A stretch of 64,000 bases of DNA. Source: Macrolepiota albuminosa. Lineage: Eukaryota > Basidiomycota > Agaricomycetes > Agaricales > Agaricaceae. Positions 1 to 11,014 of the stretch are shown here, in pieces. The stretch spans positions 1 to 64,000 of the forward strand of contig JAMWFC010000028.1 in NCBI GenBank assembly GCA_027475525.1, in the 5' to 3' direction. Numbering within the stretch: the first letter of the stretch is position 1; every line of letters starts with the position of its first letter. The notes below the pieces were generated by a model that saw only the letters and a list, made by a program, of their open reading frames with translations, made no database searches and had not been told where the DNA came from. The position numbers and the translations under genes were made by a program.

Positions 1-285
1 TAGTATTCGCGTGCTATAAGTTTGGTACGCACTTCGCGACTCTTAAGTTACTAACTTGGTCTCGTCTTAGAACCTCCAGTTCACGACTCGACCCCCTCTA
101 ACTCCCAGCCACTCTCACCCAAAACCCCCGGACTCTAGTCCCTTATCCCGGGATTACTCCTGTCCTCGTCTTGAACCCCGGAGTCCTTAGCCCCGGAGTT
201 CCAGACACCTGAGTATCCGTAGATCAAGTCCGCATCGTAAGGGCGTCGCTTTCCCGGAAAGCCCCCGATTCAGCGGAACCTGACA
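1..285 (+). repeat. 5' LTR, partial (R/U5 part)
   Basis: This is the right-hand 285 bp of the LTR, ending in TGACA. It matches 10319-10680 of the 3' LTR, which is 77 bp longer only because of a tandem 77-bp duplication at 10403-10556. Three differences, all C/T, are seen around 164, 210 and 230. Confidence 0.92.
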
Positions 286-286
286 T

Positions 287-298
287 AATATCAAGACT
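287..298 (+). promoter_or_regulatory. Self-primer binding site
   Basis: One base after the LTR end, the 12 bases AATATCAAGACT are the exact reverse complement of AGTCTTGATATT in the LTR at 10229-10240. The site does not begin with TGG, so it does not look like a tRNA primer site. Tf1/sushi-type elements prime reverse transcription with a folded-back 5' end of their own mRNA, and chromodomain elements of fungi include that group. Self-priming here is inferred. Confidence 0.75.
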
Positions 299-1483
299 CT
301 TTCCTTACACCGTTCTTGATGGCTATGTATACTCACACCTACTACCCCACGGGGTACCAGACCGACCCTTACGGACGCCCGGTACCCGACCACTACTCCG
401 CGCAGACCCCCCGCCCTGTCTACCCACCCCTCCCATACGAACCTCAGTACCTCCACCGCCACTGGGCCCCCGACCCATCCCTCTATGATCTGGGGCCCTC
501 AGCCAGCTGGGCCCCTCCGCCCAACCTAGCCATGGCACGACCCGTGGAGGTCCCCTCGTACCGGAGCATTCCCGGGGGCCTGCCGGAGACCCCTCCTGTA
601 CCCAGTGGGCCTCGCCCGATTCCCCCCAGCGAGGGCCCCTTTGCACCCACCCCCTACTACGGTTACCAGCGCCCCGTCCCCCAACCCCGAGAACCCCGAG
701 GACCCCCCTACCCCGACTACCCCCCTCGTCATTACCCGGCCGCCGCTCCACCCGCTCGAACCCCTCCCTTGCCAATGGGACGACGACGCCTCGAGGAGTA
801 TGAACGGCAACGGGACGAGATACTCCGCTCCCTCAGGATCTCACCGGAGGACTTCGCGCAACGGACAAGGACGCTGCTTGTGGAATTCGGGCACGACGAC
901 TTCGAAGGCACTCCGGAGGAATGGGCTCACTGCCTGGTCGAATTCGGGGATCGCCTCACGCGAGGAGAACTCCCGGAGCAAACCATGGTAAAGTATAGGC
1001 GCAATACGATCCTCCGGGAAGAATTACAGCAACTGCTCGACGAAGTCCACGCGTCCCCCTCCCCTCGGCCCCTCAACGACCCCGCGGACCCAGGTCGCTC
1101 GATTCACATTCGACGGGAACCCCCGGAACCGGCCCCAGCAGTCCCGGCAGCCCCCACGGTCCCCACTCCGGAGCAACGGCAACGGGAAGAACGGCAGAAC
1201 GCCTCAGCCATACTACGGTCCCTCAACCCGACGGGAGGCCTCTTCAATCAACCCGCTGCTCGCACGGTAGGCTTGTCAACTCGCCGCAGGGCTAACTCCG
1301 TTCCTAGTACCTTCGAGACCTGGGGGCAGCCCCAGAGACCCCTGGAACCCCTCCCGCGAATGGACAACGCCCGACCCCCGCCCCCGACGAACCCCGGTAG
1401 AGCCCGGGTGGACACCCCTAGTACGGACGACACGCTATGCTACATTGACGAGCTCACGCGCGACAACAACGAACAACGTCCCA

Positions 1484-1637
1484 CGCCCGCGCCCGCCCCG
1501 GCACCAGCACCACCCCCCACGTCCGCCCCGGCCCTCCCAGAACGCAACTTCCGCCGCGATCGCCCGCGCCCGCCCCGGCACCAGCACCACCCCCCACGTC
1601 CGCCCCGGCCCTCCCGGAGCGCAACTTCCGCCGCGAT
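1484..1637. repeat. 77-bp tandem duplication in gag
   Basis: Copies at 1484 and 1561, offset 77, two mismatches. Shifts the gag frame. Confidence 0.85.
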
Positions 1638-1679
1638 CCGCCACCCCACTTCGACCTACGGAACCCCCCGCGACCCCCG

Positions 1680-1833
1680 ATGCAAGCCCGACCCTCCCGG
1701 ATTGAACGTCCCCCGCGCAACCCGGCACCCGACCCAGCACCTAACCCCCCTCCGCGATGCAAGCCCGACCCTCCCGGATTGAACGTCCCCCGCGCAACCC
1801 GGCACCCGACCCAGCACCTAACCCCCCTCCACC
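1680..1833. repeat. 77-bp tandem duplication in gag
   Basis: Copies at 1680 and 1757, offset 77. Shifts the gag frame. Confidence 0.88.
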
Positions 1834-3072
1834 CGACCCGACACCGCCGAACCCTCCCCGACCGCCTCCGCCACCCCCAGCTGAACCCTGAGGACGACCC
1901 CCAGGCCCTCCACCCCCACCACTCCCTGCGTGGAGACCCGGGCCCCCTCCTGGCAGGAACGAACCCCCTTGGGACAACGGGCCTCCCGGGCGTGGACCCC
2001 CAGGTGAGCCACCCGGAGGAGGACCTCCCGGCGGGTGGGGTCCCGCCCTTGGTGCTTTTCCTCCTCAAGGAGGGGGGGGTAACCATTACTACTATTATTA
2101 CAATGCTGGCCCCCCTCCCCGTAACGCTGCCGGACCGGACGACGCTCGCGACGCCCTCGCCCGCGAAGGACGACTGGACATCCAAAAGCCCAACGCTTTC
2201 ACGGGCCGGGACCCCCGAAAATGGCGTACCTTCCTCACTCAGTGTCTCAATACATTCCAGGCAAAGCCGCTCACGTTTCAGGTTGACAGCTCCCGGGTGG
2301 CCTTTGCCGCGTCGTACCTCCAGGGGATCGCCTTCGATCACTACACGGCCCTCATCCAGTTCGACCCCAACAACCCGGCACTCACTCGCTGGCAAGCCTT
2401 CGTCGACGAGTTCTCCGGGAAATTCGGGATATACGATACCGTGGCCGAGGCCGAGGACAACCTCTTCAACCTTCAGATGCGCTCTGAAGAACGTTTCACT
2501 ACCTTCATCGTACGTTTTGAAAAGGAAGCTTACGAGACAGGTTGGAATTACAGCGCCCTCCGGTACGCCCTCCCACAACGTATCAAGGACGTCCTCCGAC
2601 TCGCCCCAAAACAACCCTCCTACGACGGATACAAGGCCCTCGTCATGCAGATTGACCAACGCTACTGGGAAGACCGCAGCGAGTATTCGAATTCCCGACC
2701 CCCCTGGAACCCTAGAGGAGGACCCCCTTGGCCCTCCGGCGAAGCCCCCAACCCCCAAGGTCGGAACCCTGGTCCCCCCGCGTTCCCTGGCGGCCGACCC
2801 CCGGTGAGCCGCGGCCCGCCCAATGCTAACCCCGGCAGCGGCGCCCGCCCCCAGGCCCAACTCAACGCCGCCGTAGCCGCCCACGACCCGGACAACGCGC
2901 CAAGCCCCGAGGAACCCCCGGAAGACCCCGAAAACTTCGACTTCGACGACGAACGAGACGAAGAGGCCCTCCGGGCCAACCGGCTTCAGAAGAAGGGATG
3001 ACCCTGGATCGAAGTCCCGACGGATGTGCAGGAACAACGGAGAAGGGAGAGTGTCTGCATACTCTGCGGTGA

Positions 3073-6000
3073 GAAAGACCATTTCATCTCCGAGTGTCCC
3101 AAACGACAGGTCATGGGACGTGCCACCTGGACCTTCGAAGGGGAGGACGCCACCTACAAGTATTCGGAAAACGACCCGGCGATTTAGACCCGGAAGACGC
3201 CCTAAATCGCGGAATCGACCCCGACGTCTTCTCCGCCCCGGTCTCACACCTTCGCTCTACGGCACTCATACAGGACACCCTCACGGCTTACCTACCCTCC
3301 CACTCTTCGCACTCCCTCCTCCTCAAAACCCGCCTCACCCCCTCCGGAACTCCCCTCAACACCCTCGTCGACAGTGGCGCCACCGACAACTTCATCGATG
3401 AAGCATGGTCTACCTTCGCCCCGGAACCCGCCCAGCGACTCCCGGTCCCGGTACGACTCTGCCTCTTTGACGGAGACGCCTCTACAGCGGGGGACATCAC
3501 CCACTTCGTGCGTATGCCCGTTACCTTCGCCAACGGACAGACTCACAACCTCCGGATGTTGATAACAAAACTCCACCCTTCCGCACCCCTGGTCTTAGGA
3601 CTCCCGTGGCTCCGGGACACTAACCCCCGCATCGATTGGCGACACCTCACCCTTTGCCTGACCCGGGACCCGACCCCCGACAACCAGCAACTCCCCTTCG
3701 ACATTCCCCACTCCTCAAACCCAGCCCCGAAGGACCCCCCGGACGAGCCCTCACCAACCCCCGGACTCCAATCCCGCTCGTCCCAATCCTTCGTCATCAA
3801 TGCCAGGCTGGACGGCACCCCGGGACCGATATCGGCCCTTATCGACAGCGGAGCCACCGGGGTTTTCATCAGCGACGCTCTCGACCTCCCCCACGACTCC
3901 CTCGACCAGCCCCTCCGCCTGCAACGCCTCGACGGCACCCCCTCCTCCTCCGGCCCCATCCAAAGGTCTCACTCGGGACGCGTGACCCTGGACAACAACT
4001 ACGAGTTCACTTCCGACTTCCTGGTCATGCGACTTCACGAATCAACCCCGATGGTGCTGGGGCTACCCTGGCTGCACGACACGAATCCCGACATCGATTG
4101 GAGGACGCTCACCATGACCTTCCCGGGGCCCGAAGACCACCCCTCGACCGCCGTGCACCTCCGGGCTCTAGGAAGCGACCCGACGCCCGACACCCCCGGG
4201 ACGACTGCCGCGCCCCCCACGCATGCACCACCCCCGCCCATCCGAGACCGCAAGGCCCCCGATCGACCCCCAAACATTCCTCGGAACAAGTACAAAGGGC
4301 CGAACTACCCGGGCCAGTCTCAGATGCACTTCAAACCCGCTCCAGCCGACACACCCGCGACCCCGGCTGACCCGAGCGCTCTCGACATCAGGATCATTGG
4401 AGCAGCCCCCTTCGCCCGCCTCATGAAGGATGGAACTCCCACGTTCCAGCTCCACACCTCGCCAGCCCTCCCGGAAGAGCACCTACGAGGAGACGCTATT
4501 CCCCCGGAGAAGAAAACCGAGGAGCAGATCCTCCGAGAAGTAGTTCCCCCGGAGTACCATGAGTTCGCTGACGTGTTCTCCGAAGGAGACGCCAAGGAGA
4601 TTCCCCCTCATCGCCCCTACGACCATACGATTGACCTCGAGGAAGGAGTTGCCCCCCCCCTTTGGCAAGGTGTACAACATGTCGGAAGTCGAGCTCCGGG
4701 CCCTCAAGGACTACCTCAACGAAATGCTCGGTAAGGGATTCATCCGACCCTCCGCCTCCGCCGCCGGAGCCCCGGTTCTATTCGCCAAGAAGAAGGACGG
4801 CTCCTCGGTAAGGGATTCATCCGACCCTCCGCCTCCGCCGCCGGAGCCCCGGTTCTATTCGCCAAGAAGAAGGACGGCTCACTCCAACTCTGTGTCGACT
4901 ACCGGGGACTCAACAAGATCACCAAGAAGAACCGCTACCCGCTCCCGCTCATCGGCGATCTGGTCGATCGACTCCGCAGTGCCAAGGTCTACACGAAAAT
5001 CGACCTCCGCTCCGGTTACAACAACGTCCGCATCGCCCCAGGACACGAGTGGAAAACCGCGTTCCGCACGCGGTATGGTCTGTTTGAGTACCTTGTGATG
5101 CCTTTCGGAATGACTAACTCCCCCGCCACGTTCCAATACTTCATGAACGACATCTTCCATGACATGAGCGACGTCTTCGTGATAGTCTACCTGGACGACA
5201 TCCTCATCTATTCCGACTCGCCGGAGGATCACCAGAAGCACGTCTGGCAAGTCCTCGAACGCCTCCGGGAGCACAACCTCCACGCCAAGCCCGAGAAGTG
5301 TTCGTTCCATACGGAAGAGGTTGAGTATCTTGGCGTCATAGTATCCCCGAATGGCGTTCGCAGAAACCCCTCAACCGGCTCACGCGTAAGGACATCGCCT
5401 GGAACTGGGACAGTAAGTGCCAGAGCGTCTTTAACCTGCTTAAGGAGGCTTTCACAGTCGCCCCCGTACTCCGGCACTACGACCCGGCCCTCCCGATCAT
5501 CCTAGAATGCGACGCCTCCGATTACGCCATTGCCGGGATTCTCTCGCAGATGGAATCTGACGGTGGGGAGCCCCGGCCAGTCGCCTTCTACACCCGGTCC
5601 ATGATCGACGCCGAGCTCAATTACGACATTTACGACAAGGAGCTCCTCGCCATCGTCGAAGCCTTCAAACAATGGCGAGCCTATCTCGAGGGAGCCCGGC
5701 ACCGGATCCAGGTCTATTCGGATCATAATAACCTGCAGTACTTCACCACGACCAAGCAACTCAGTCGACGGCAGGCCCGATGGTCCGAGATCCTCTCGGA
5801 GTACGACTTCATGATCCAATACCGCCCGGGACGACTTGGCGCCAAGCCCGACGCCATCACCCGCCGTCCGGACGTCTACCCCAAGAAGTCGTTTGAGGCG
5901 GAACGTAATGCGTTCAATCATCGCGTGGTGATCCCTCCCAAACATTTGAATGCCTTACTGATCTTAAACGAGGAAGGGACCCTGAGTCAGATTCGCCGCG

Positions 6001-7448
6001 CCCCCCGAGACAAGTACTTCACCGATCACGACCCCCGCAACCCCCCTGATGGAACCGACCGGGACCCCGCCTTCTCCCTGTCCCCCGACGAAAAACTCCT
6101 CCTCCGGGACGGCCGCATCTACGTCCCGGATCACGCCCAACTTCGCTACGACGTCCTCCGTCAACACCACGACCACAAGCTCCGGGGACATCCTGGAATA
6201 CGTAAGACCCTCCAGCTCATCTCCCGGACTTACTTTTGGCCAGGGTTGAAGAAGGACGTGACCCGTTACATTCGATCATGCGAGCCCTGCCTCCGGGCCA
6301 AGGTCCCCCGACACCGACCGTATGGACTCCTGAAACCTCTGCCGGTCGGACGACGCCCCTGGTCCTCAATATCTCTGGACTACATCGTCGAGCTCCCGGA
6401 ATCTGAAGGGTTCGATGCCATTCTCGTCGTTGTGTGCAGGCTAACCAAACAGGGCATCTTCCTACCCTGCCACACCACGGATACCGCCCTGGACTTCGCC
6501 CGGCTGTTCCTCGAGCACGTCTTCGCCAAGCATGGTCTCCCGGACGACATCGTCTCCGACCGGGGCCCCCTCTTCGTGTCCAAGTTTTGGACTTCCCTGT
6601 GTAAGGCACTTGAAGTAAAGACTAACCTCTCTACCGCCTACCACCCCGAAACCAACGGTCAAACCGAAAGGGTCAACCAGTCCCTTGAGCAGTACCTCCG
6701 GCTGTACGTCAACTACTTGCAGGACGACTGGCGCGCCGAGCTCCCCCTGGCCGAGTTCACGTACAACAACACGCTGCACTCTGCCACCGGGGTATCGCCC
6801 TTCTTTGCCAACAAGGGATACCACCCTTGACTGACGCTCTCGCTCCGGGACATCCCGTTGCACGCCGCCCATGAGGTCGCCCAGGATCTCCAGTCTCTTC
6901 ACAAATTCCTCCGGGAAGAAATCGACACCGCGAACCAGGCCTATGCGAAACACGCCAACCGGAAACGGGAAGACACCCCCGACTGGACCCCCGGGACAAA
7001 GGTATGGTTAGATCGACGCCACCTCTGCACCCGCCGGCCCTCCCCAAAACTCGATCACAAGCGCCTCGGCCCGTTCAAGATTCTGAAGAAGGTCTCATCC
7101 CACGCCTACAAGATCGAGCTCCCCCCGGGACTTAAGGGGCTGCACCTGGTATTCCACGTCCGCCTCCTGGAACAACACCCCCCGGATCCCTTCCCCAAAC
7201 GGCGACCCGAACCCCCTCCCCCGGTCGAGGTCGAGGACGAGTACTACTACGAGGTCGAAGACATCCTCGACTCCCGGAACATTCGTGGACGACCCCACTT
7301 CCTCGTACGATGGAAGGGATATGGCCCAGAGGACGACACTTGGGAGCCGCGACGAAACCTCGAAGGCGCCCTCAACAAGCTCCGGGACTTCCAGCAACGG
7401 CACCCGGGAAGCGACTCTCCCGGGCGTAGGACTCACAGACGGCAGTAG
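3073..7448 (+). pseudogene. pol of chromovirus: two retropepsins, RT, RNase H, integrase, chromodomain
   Basis: The polyprotein order is protease, RT, RNase H, integrase, chromodomain. Two retropepsin-like domains occur in tandem: LVDSGATDNF near 3366 and LIDSGATGVF near 3840, each followed by a VLGLPWL flap-region motif. RT has YLDD at 5188-5199. Integrase has an HHCC finger (6165-6300), catalytic Asp residues in SLDY and SDRG, and Glu in NGQTERVN. A chromodomain follows the integrase (about 7245-7400, [17 protein letters not shown]), which typically directs integration to methylated-histone chromatin. Breaks: one extra C in the C-run at 4651-4659; a 77-bp duplication at 4727-4880; a deletion near 5370 that joins the RT end (VSPNG) directly to sequence just before RNase H; and TGA at 6828-6830 where CGA is expected. 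Removing the 77-bp repeat rejoins the RT frame; the other lesions remain. Confidence 0.88.
4727..4880. repeat. 77-bp tandem duplication in RT
   Basis: Copies at 4727 and 4804, offset 77, exact. Removing one rejoins the RT frame. Confidence 0.92.
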
Positions 7449-7707
7449 TGGGCGTAACCCCCGCCTCTGGACTCAACAGGGATTCAACTCCCACGTATAC
7501 TTCTGTTTTCCCTCTCTTGATCTTGCTTTCTTTGAGTACCTTTCCCACAGTAGCCCCCCGGACTCTGGACCAGGTACTCCTTCTCGTTTTCCCGCCACTT
7601 TACTTACATCATTAGAGCACCACGTCCAAGTATATACATTTTCTAGACTACATATTACTACAGCTCCGGGTCACGAGAACACGCGAACGACAAGAAAAAC
7701 GGGGCCC

Positions 7708-9618
7708 CTAGAGCTGGGGCCCCGAGCCACCCTCACCCTCTCCCCCCCTCGGCCAACCCCGGAAGCCTTCCCCCATTCCCCCTGGACCCAGCTCCCGCCA
7801 CACTTCTTCGGCCAACACGTCCCAGGATGGAAGCGGCTCGCCCTCGTCCAGTACGCGCTCGAACCAGGATCCCGGGGCAGGCACGTTCCTTCGCCGGTGG
7901 GCACCCACCAGCCGCCCCAGGAGATCGAGACCGCGTTCCACCCCGGGGGTCGTCAACTCTGGGCGTTGCCCCTCCTGCAACGCAGCCAGTGCCGCGGCGG
8001 CCCCGTCCAGGAGCGAGCGGTGCTCCCGGGCCCAGCCTGGAGACGTCAGCAAAGGGGACAAGTGATGACAGGGGACTCACTCAACGAGGCCATGCGCGCG
8101 ATCACCACATCGCGGCGCAGCCCCTCCACCAGCTCCTGCCCCGGGGGGACCCTCTCTGGGATCCCCACTCCCTGCCCCAACCTGGCTCGCAGCGCCTCCA
8201 GCTCCGCCTCCGCCTCTCCCCGGGCGACCCTGGCCTCCTCCAGGTCCCGGCGAATCCCCTCCTCCCGATCCCCCTCCGGAACCCTCCCGGCCGCCACTTC
8301 CTCCCTCATCTCCTCCCCGCGACTCCCTTCGGCCTGTTCCCGCGCGACCTCGGCGTCGCCTGCCAGGAGCCCCCTGGACAAAGGAGAGAATGTTGCTGGG
8401 GACAGGCGCGGGGGCGAAACCGGAGACGGGGTCTCCGAGGGCAAGCGCGCCCTCTTGGAGGGCCCCATGTTGCTGGGGACAGGCGCGGGGGCGAAACCGG
8501 AGACGGGGTCTCCGAGGGCAAGCGCGCCCTCTTGGAGGGCCCCGGAGAGGGACTGGGCGACGCCCGCCGCTTCCCCTTGTCCAGGTGCCCCCCCTGCCCC
8601 CGGGCAACAGACCGAGGGGCCCGGCACGTGATCAACACCACGGGCCGGCCCCGGCCCCCCACCCGGACTACCCCCCGACTCCCCGATCCCCCACTGGACA
8701 CCTCTGCGGGCGCTGCAGGCCCCTCCCCCACTGGCTCCACCGGCTCCCCTGCCGGCTCCGCCACCCAATCACGCTCCTCAACCCCCATCCTCCGGATAAT
8801 TCCCCCCAGCGGCCATCCCTGCTTCCGGGCGACAGAACGCGCCCTCCACAGCGCCGACACGGAACAGCGCTCGTGATTGAGGCGGCAAGCCTCGCACACG
8901 GCCGTGTCCCGGCGGGACGAGGGGCTCGGGACTTCAAAGGTGCAGAGCACCCCCCAGCGGGCGCAGTGCAAGCACTGCACCAAAGTCAGCAGTAGGGAAC
9001 CTAGGTAAGGGCGCAACTCACCGGACCGTTATTCACACACCAAGCGTGAGTGGGCAGTCCCCGGGGCCTCTTCAGGGCCTCCTCGAACAGCTCCTGCGTG
9101 GCATCCGCCCACGCGACACATTGGCCCTCCGGGACCTCTGCCACGGTCCCTATCGCCATCCGGGAGCGGCGGAAACAAGGGGCAGGCAATCTCGGGCGAG
9201 GAGGGGGCTGAGGACGGGGAGGGCGTACGGTCATCTGCACGAAAGTCGGCGTGGGGCGACTCGGAGAGGGCTCCGGGGGGGCGCTGGGGCCAGCCTCGGG
9301 AATTGACTCCGGGAGTCGGCTGGGACCCGCCTCCGGGGCCGGAACGTTGCGTTGTTCTGAAAAGGAAAGGTCAGTGGGGTAAACTCCGGGAGTCGGCTGG
9401 GACCCGCCTCCGGGGCCGGAACGTTGCGTTGTTCTGAAAAGGAAAGGTCAGTGGGGTAAGGGGTCAGCGCGGGAGTACTCACGTTGCTTGACGAGCGCCG
9501 CCACGCGCTCCCGGTCAAGGCGAGCCCAGTAACGCGCGTCCTGGGCTTCCCATGCCATGAGGGGTGCGACCTCGTTCGTTTGAGGGGGCGTCGGCGAATG
9601 CGTCGGTGTTCGCGACAT
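7708..9618 (-). CDS. Zn2Cys6-like protein gene carried antisense inside the retrotransposon
   Basis: The gene lies on the strand opposite to gag-pol, between pol and the 3' LTR. Exons deduced: 9618-9483, 9433-9022, 8974-8081 and 8036-7708. Introns are 49, 47 and 44 bp, all with GTGAGT donors and AG acceptors. Exons 2 and 3 each hold a 77-bp tandem duplication (9306-9459, 8391-8544). Dropping one copy of each makes every exon phase fit and gives an open frame of about 538 codons. Protein features: N-terminal THSPTPPQ region; WCVNNGP; a CX2CX6CX15CX2CX6C cluster (CLHCARWGVLC...CEACRLNHERC) that fits the spacing of fungal Zn(II)2Cys6 domains; a basic KGKRRASP/SKRARLPSE stretch like a nuclear signal; a Glu/Arg coiled coil; and a C-terminal REHRSLLDG...AHRRRN...PSW domain. 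It is homologous end to end with the gene at 13279-15410. DNA binding is inferred only. Confidence 0.8.
8391..8544. repeat. 77-bp tandem duplication in antisense gene exon 3
   Basis: Copies at 8391 and 8468, offset 77. Removing one fits the exon phase. Confidence 0.92.
9306..9459. repeat. 77-bp tandem duplication in antisense gene exon 2
   Basis: Copies at 9306 and 9383, offset 77. Removing one fits the exon phase. Confidence 0.92.
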
Positions 9619-9747
9619 AGTTGACTTTGATGGTAAAAATTTTTTTTTCGTTACGTGGCAGGGCAGGCGCCGGTTCCCATGCCCAGGTCCGGTCCAAACC
9701 TCCGGCTACGCGCGCCTCGGAGGGTCTCGGCGCTGAGGGGGGGGTGA

Positions 9748-9787
9748 TGTCACGACCCCTCCCCCCCGGAACCTCCCCGGGACATCC
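9748..9787 (+). repeat. Duplicated copy of the 3' LTR start
   Basis: A 77-bp unit spanning the polypurine tract and the first bases of the 3' LTR occurs twice (9711-9787 and 9788-9864). The LTR start TGTCACGACC is therefore present at both 9748 and 9825. Confidence 0.8.
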
Positions 9788-9811
9788 CGCGCCTCGGAGG
9801 GTCTCGGCGCT

Positions 9812-9824
9812 GAGGGGGGGGTGA
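9812..9824 (+). promoter_or_regulatory. Polypurine tract
   Basis: GAGGGGGGGGTGA lies directly before the LTR start TGTCACGACC, in the position where plus-strand synthesis is primed in LTR elements. It is also present 77 bp upstream through the duplication. Confidence 0.7.
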
Positions 9825-10199
9825 TGTCACGACCCCTCCCCCCCGGAACCTCCCCGGGACATCCCCGGAGCCCTGCCCGGGAACCCCTTCCGTCAATCCC
9901 ATAGCGCACCCCGCCCCCACAGCTACCGACGCCGCCATCACACGCATCAATGACCGCCATCAGCCAGCCCCCCGGGACCCCTGCATCACGGACCCCGGGA
10001 TCAACCGCCATCAACGATCGGATCACGCGGCTCACATCCGACCATCACGCATCACGCCCCACGCATCACGACTCCCTCCGCGCCAATTGATCACGCATCC
10101 CCACACGCGCGATCCCGGTATACAGTCCCTGGCCGCTACTCAATGACCCCCGGAACTCATCCCAGACACTCTGGAAGCCCGAGACACGACCCGTAGTAC

Positions 10200-10205
10200 T
10201 TATAG
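10200..10205 (+). promoter_or_regulatory. TATA-like element of LTR promoter
   Basis: TTATAG lies about 27 bp upstream of the self-primer sequence at 10229. That is the usual TATA-to-start distance, so transcripts would begin at or near the primer bases as the self-priming model requires. Inference from spacing. Confidence 0.5.
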
Positions 10206-10228
10206 TGTAGTTCTCCGCTGTATTCGCT

Positions 10229-10240
10229 AGTCTTGATATT
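10229..10240 (+). promoter_or_regulatory. Self-primer sequence in R
   Basis: AGTCTTGATATT is a 12-bp perfect complement of the site at 287-298. In the mRNA it would lie at or near the 5' end and could fold back to prime minus-strand synthesis, as in Tf1. Confidence 0.7.
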
Positions 10241-10402
10241 GCATAACTGTTACTTGGATATTGCGTGCCCTCTGTTTGACTGGTACGCCTTGTTTGGTAC
10301 GCTTCAACTGGCACGCCTTAGTATTCGCGTGCTATAAGTTTGGTACGCACTTCGCGACTCTTAAGTTACTAACTTGGTCTCGTCTTAGAACCTCCAGTTC
10401 AC

Positions 10403-10556
10403 GACTCGACCCCCTCTAACTCCCAGCCACTCTCACCCAAAACCCCCGGACTCTAGTCCCTTATCCCGGGATTACTCCTGACTCGACCCCCTCTAACTCC
10501 CAGCCACTCTCACCCAAAACCCCCGGACTCTAGTCCCTTATCCCGGGATTACTCCT
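10403..10556. repeat. 77-bp tandem duplication in 3' LTR
   Basis: Copies at 10403 and 10480, offset 77. Absent from the 5' LTR. Confidence 0.95.
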
Positions 10557-10680
10557 GTCCTTGTCTTGAACCCCGGAGTCCTTAGCCCCGGAGTTCCAGA
10601 CACCCGAGTATCCGTAGATCAAGTCTGCATCGTAAGGGCGTCGCTTTCCCGGAAAGCCCCCGATTCAGCGGAACCTGACA

Positions 10681-10980
10681 GTCAGTACCGGCAATTTCGA
10701 GCAACAAATGTTGAATTACATGAACATTGACGACTGATATCTTACGATGGCTTTGATACTACCTCTTGAGACATTTTTACCCAACGCGGTCCGTTATATT
10801 TTCACCGAGTTATCCTATTTCTCACATCTGGTCAATCGGTCGTCCCTGCTGAATTGTTCCGCAAGCTCTCATCGCCGTTCCCTCATTACCTTTCTATATT
10901 AACCCCAGTACCGAGCACCGCATATACCACCGTCCATAGCGCTAACATACCACGTACTACCGCCCACATCATGTTGTGTC

Positions 10981-11014
<34 letters not shown>

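Larger units (their letters stand above)
316..3187 (+). pseudogene. gag of chromovirus (broken by two TGA codons and two 77-bp duplications)
   Basis: Structural capsid/nucleocapsid polyprotein. The first part (316 to about 1480) is proline-rich, ending in low-complexity Pro/Ala sequence. The capsid-like part (about 2150-2690) has the typical gypsy Gag region with KPNAFTGRDPRKW and a helix-rich body. A CCHC zinc knuckle (C-x2-C-x4-H-x4-C, CILCGEKDHFISEC) sits at 3056-3097. The frame runs from ATG 316 to TAG 3185-3187 only if one copy of each 77-bp duplication (1484-1637 and 1680-1833) is removed. Even then TGA codons remain at 1889-1891 and 2999-3001, each where arginine (CGA) is expected. The corrected length would be about 905 codons. 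The pol frame starts in the -1 frame and is open from 3073. Confidence 0.82.
1..10680 (+). mobile_element. Ty3/gypsy chromovirus with antisense accessory gene (5' end cut by window)
   Basis: The element has a partial 5' LTR (1-285), a self-primer-type primer binding site, gag, pol (protease, RT, RNase H, integrase, chromodomain), an antisense gene and a 3' LTR (9825-10680). The LTR ends are TGTCA and TGACA. The visible 285 bp of the 5' LTR match 10319-10680 once a 77-bp duplication in the 3' copy is discounted, with three C/T differences, so the insertion is fairly young. Gag and pol carry nonsense codons, a frameshift and a deletion, so this copy is not autonomous as assembled. GC content is far higher than in the flanking DNA. 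The target-site duplication cannot be checked because the left flank is outside the window. Confidence 0.9.
9825..10680 (+). repeat. 3' LTR of chromovirus
   Basis: The LTR runs from TGTCA to TGACA, a 5-bp perfect inverted pair. As written it is 856 bp; discounting the 77-bp duplication at 10403-10556, which the 5' LTR lacks, gives 779 bp. It contains a TATA-like TTATAG at 10200-10205 and the self-primer sequence at 10229-10240, which suggests U3 is about 9825-10228 and R begins near 10229. Confidence 0.88.

Noticed and set aside
187..1740. Minus-strand frames over gag
   Set aside because: They are shadows of the GC-rich, proline-coding gag frame; Gly/Arg-rich with no domain.
1..10680. Envelope-like gene in the chromovirus
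   Set aside because: The extra gene is antisense, has a zinc-cluster motif and coiled coil, and lacks signal peptide or membrane segments.
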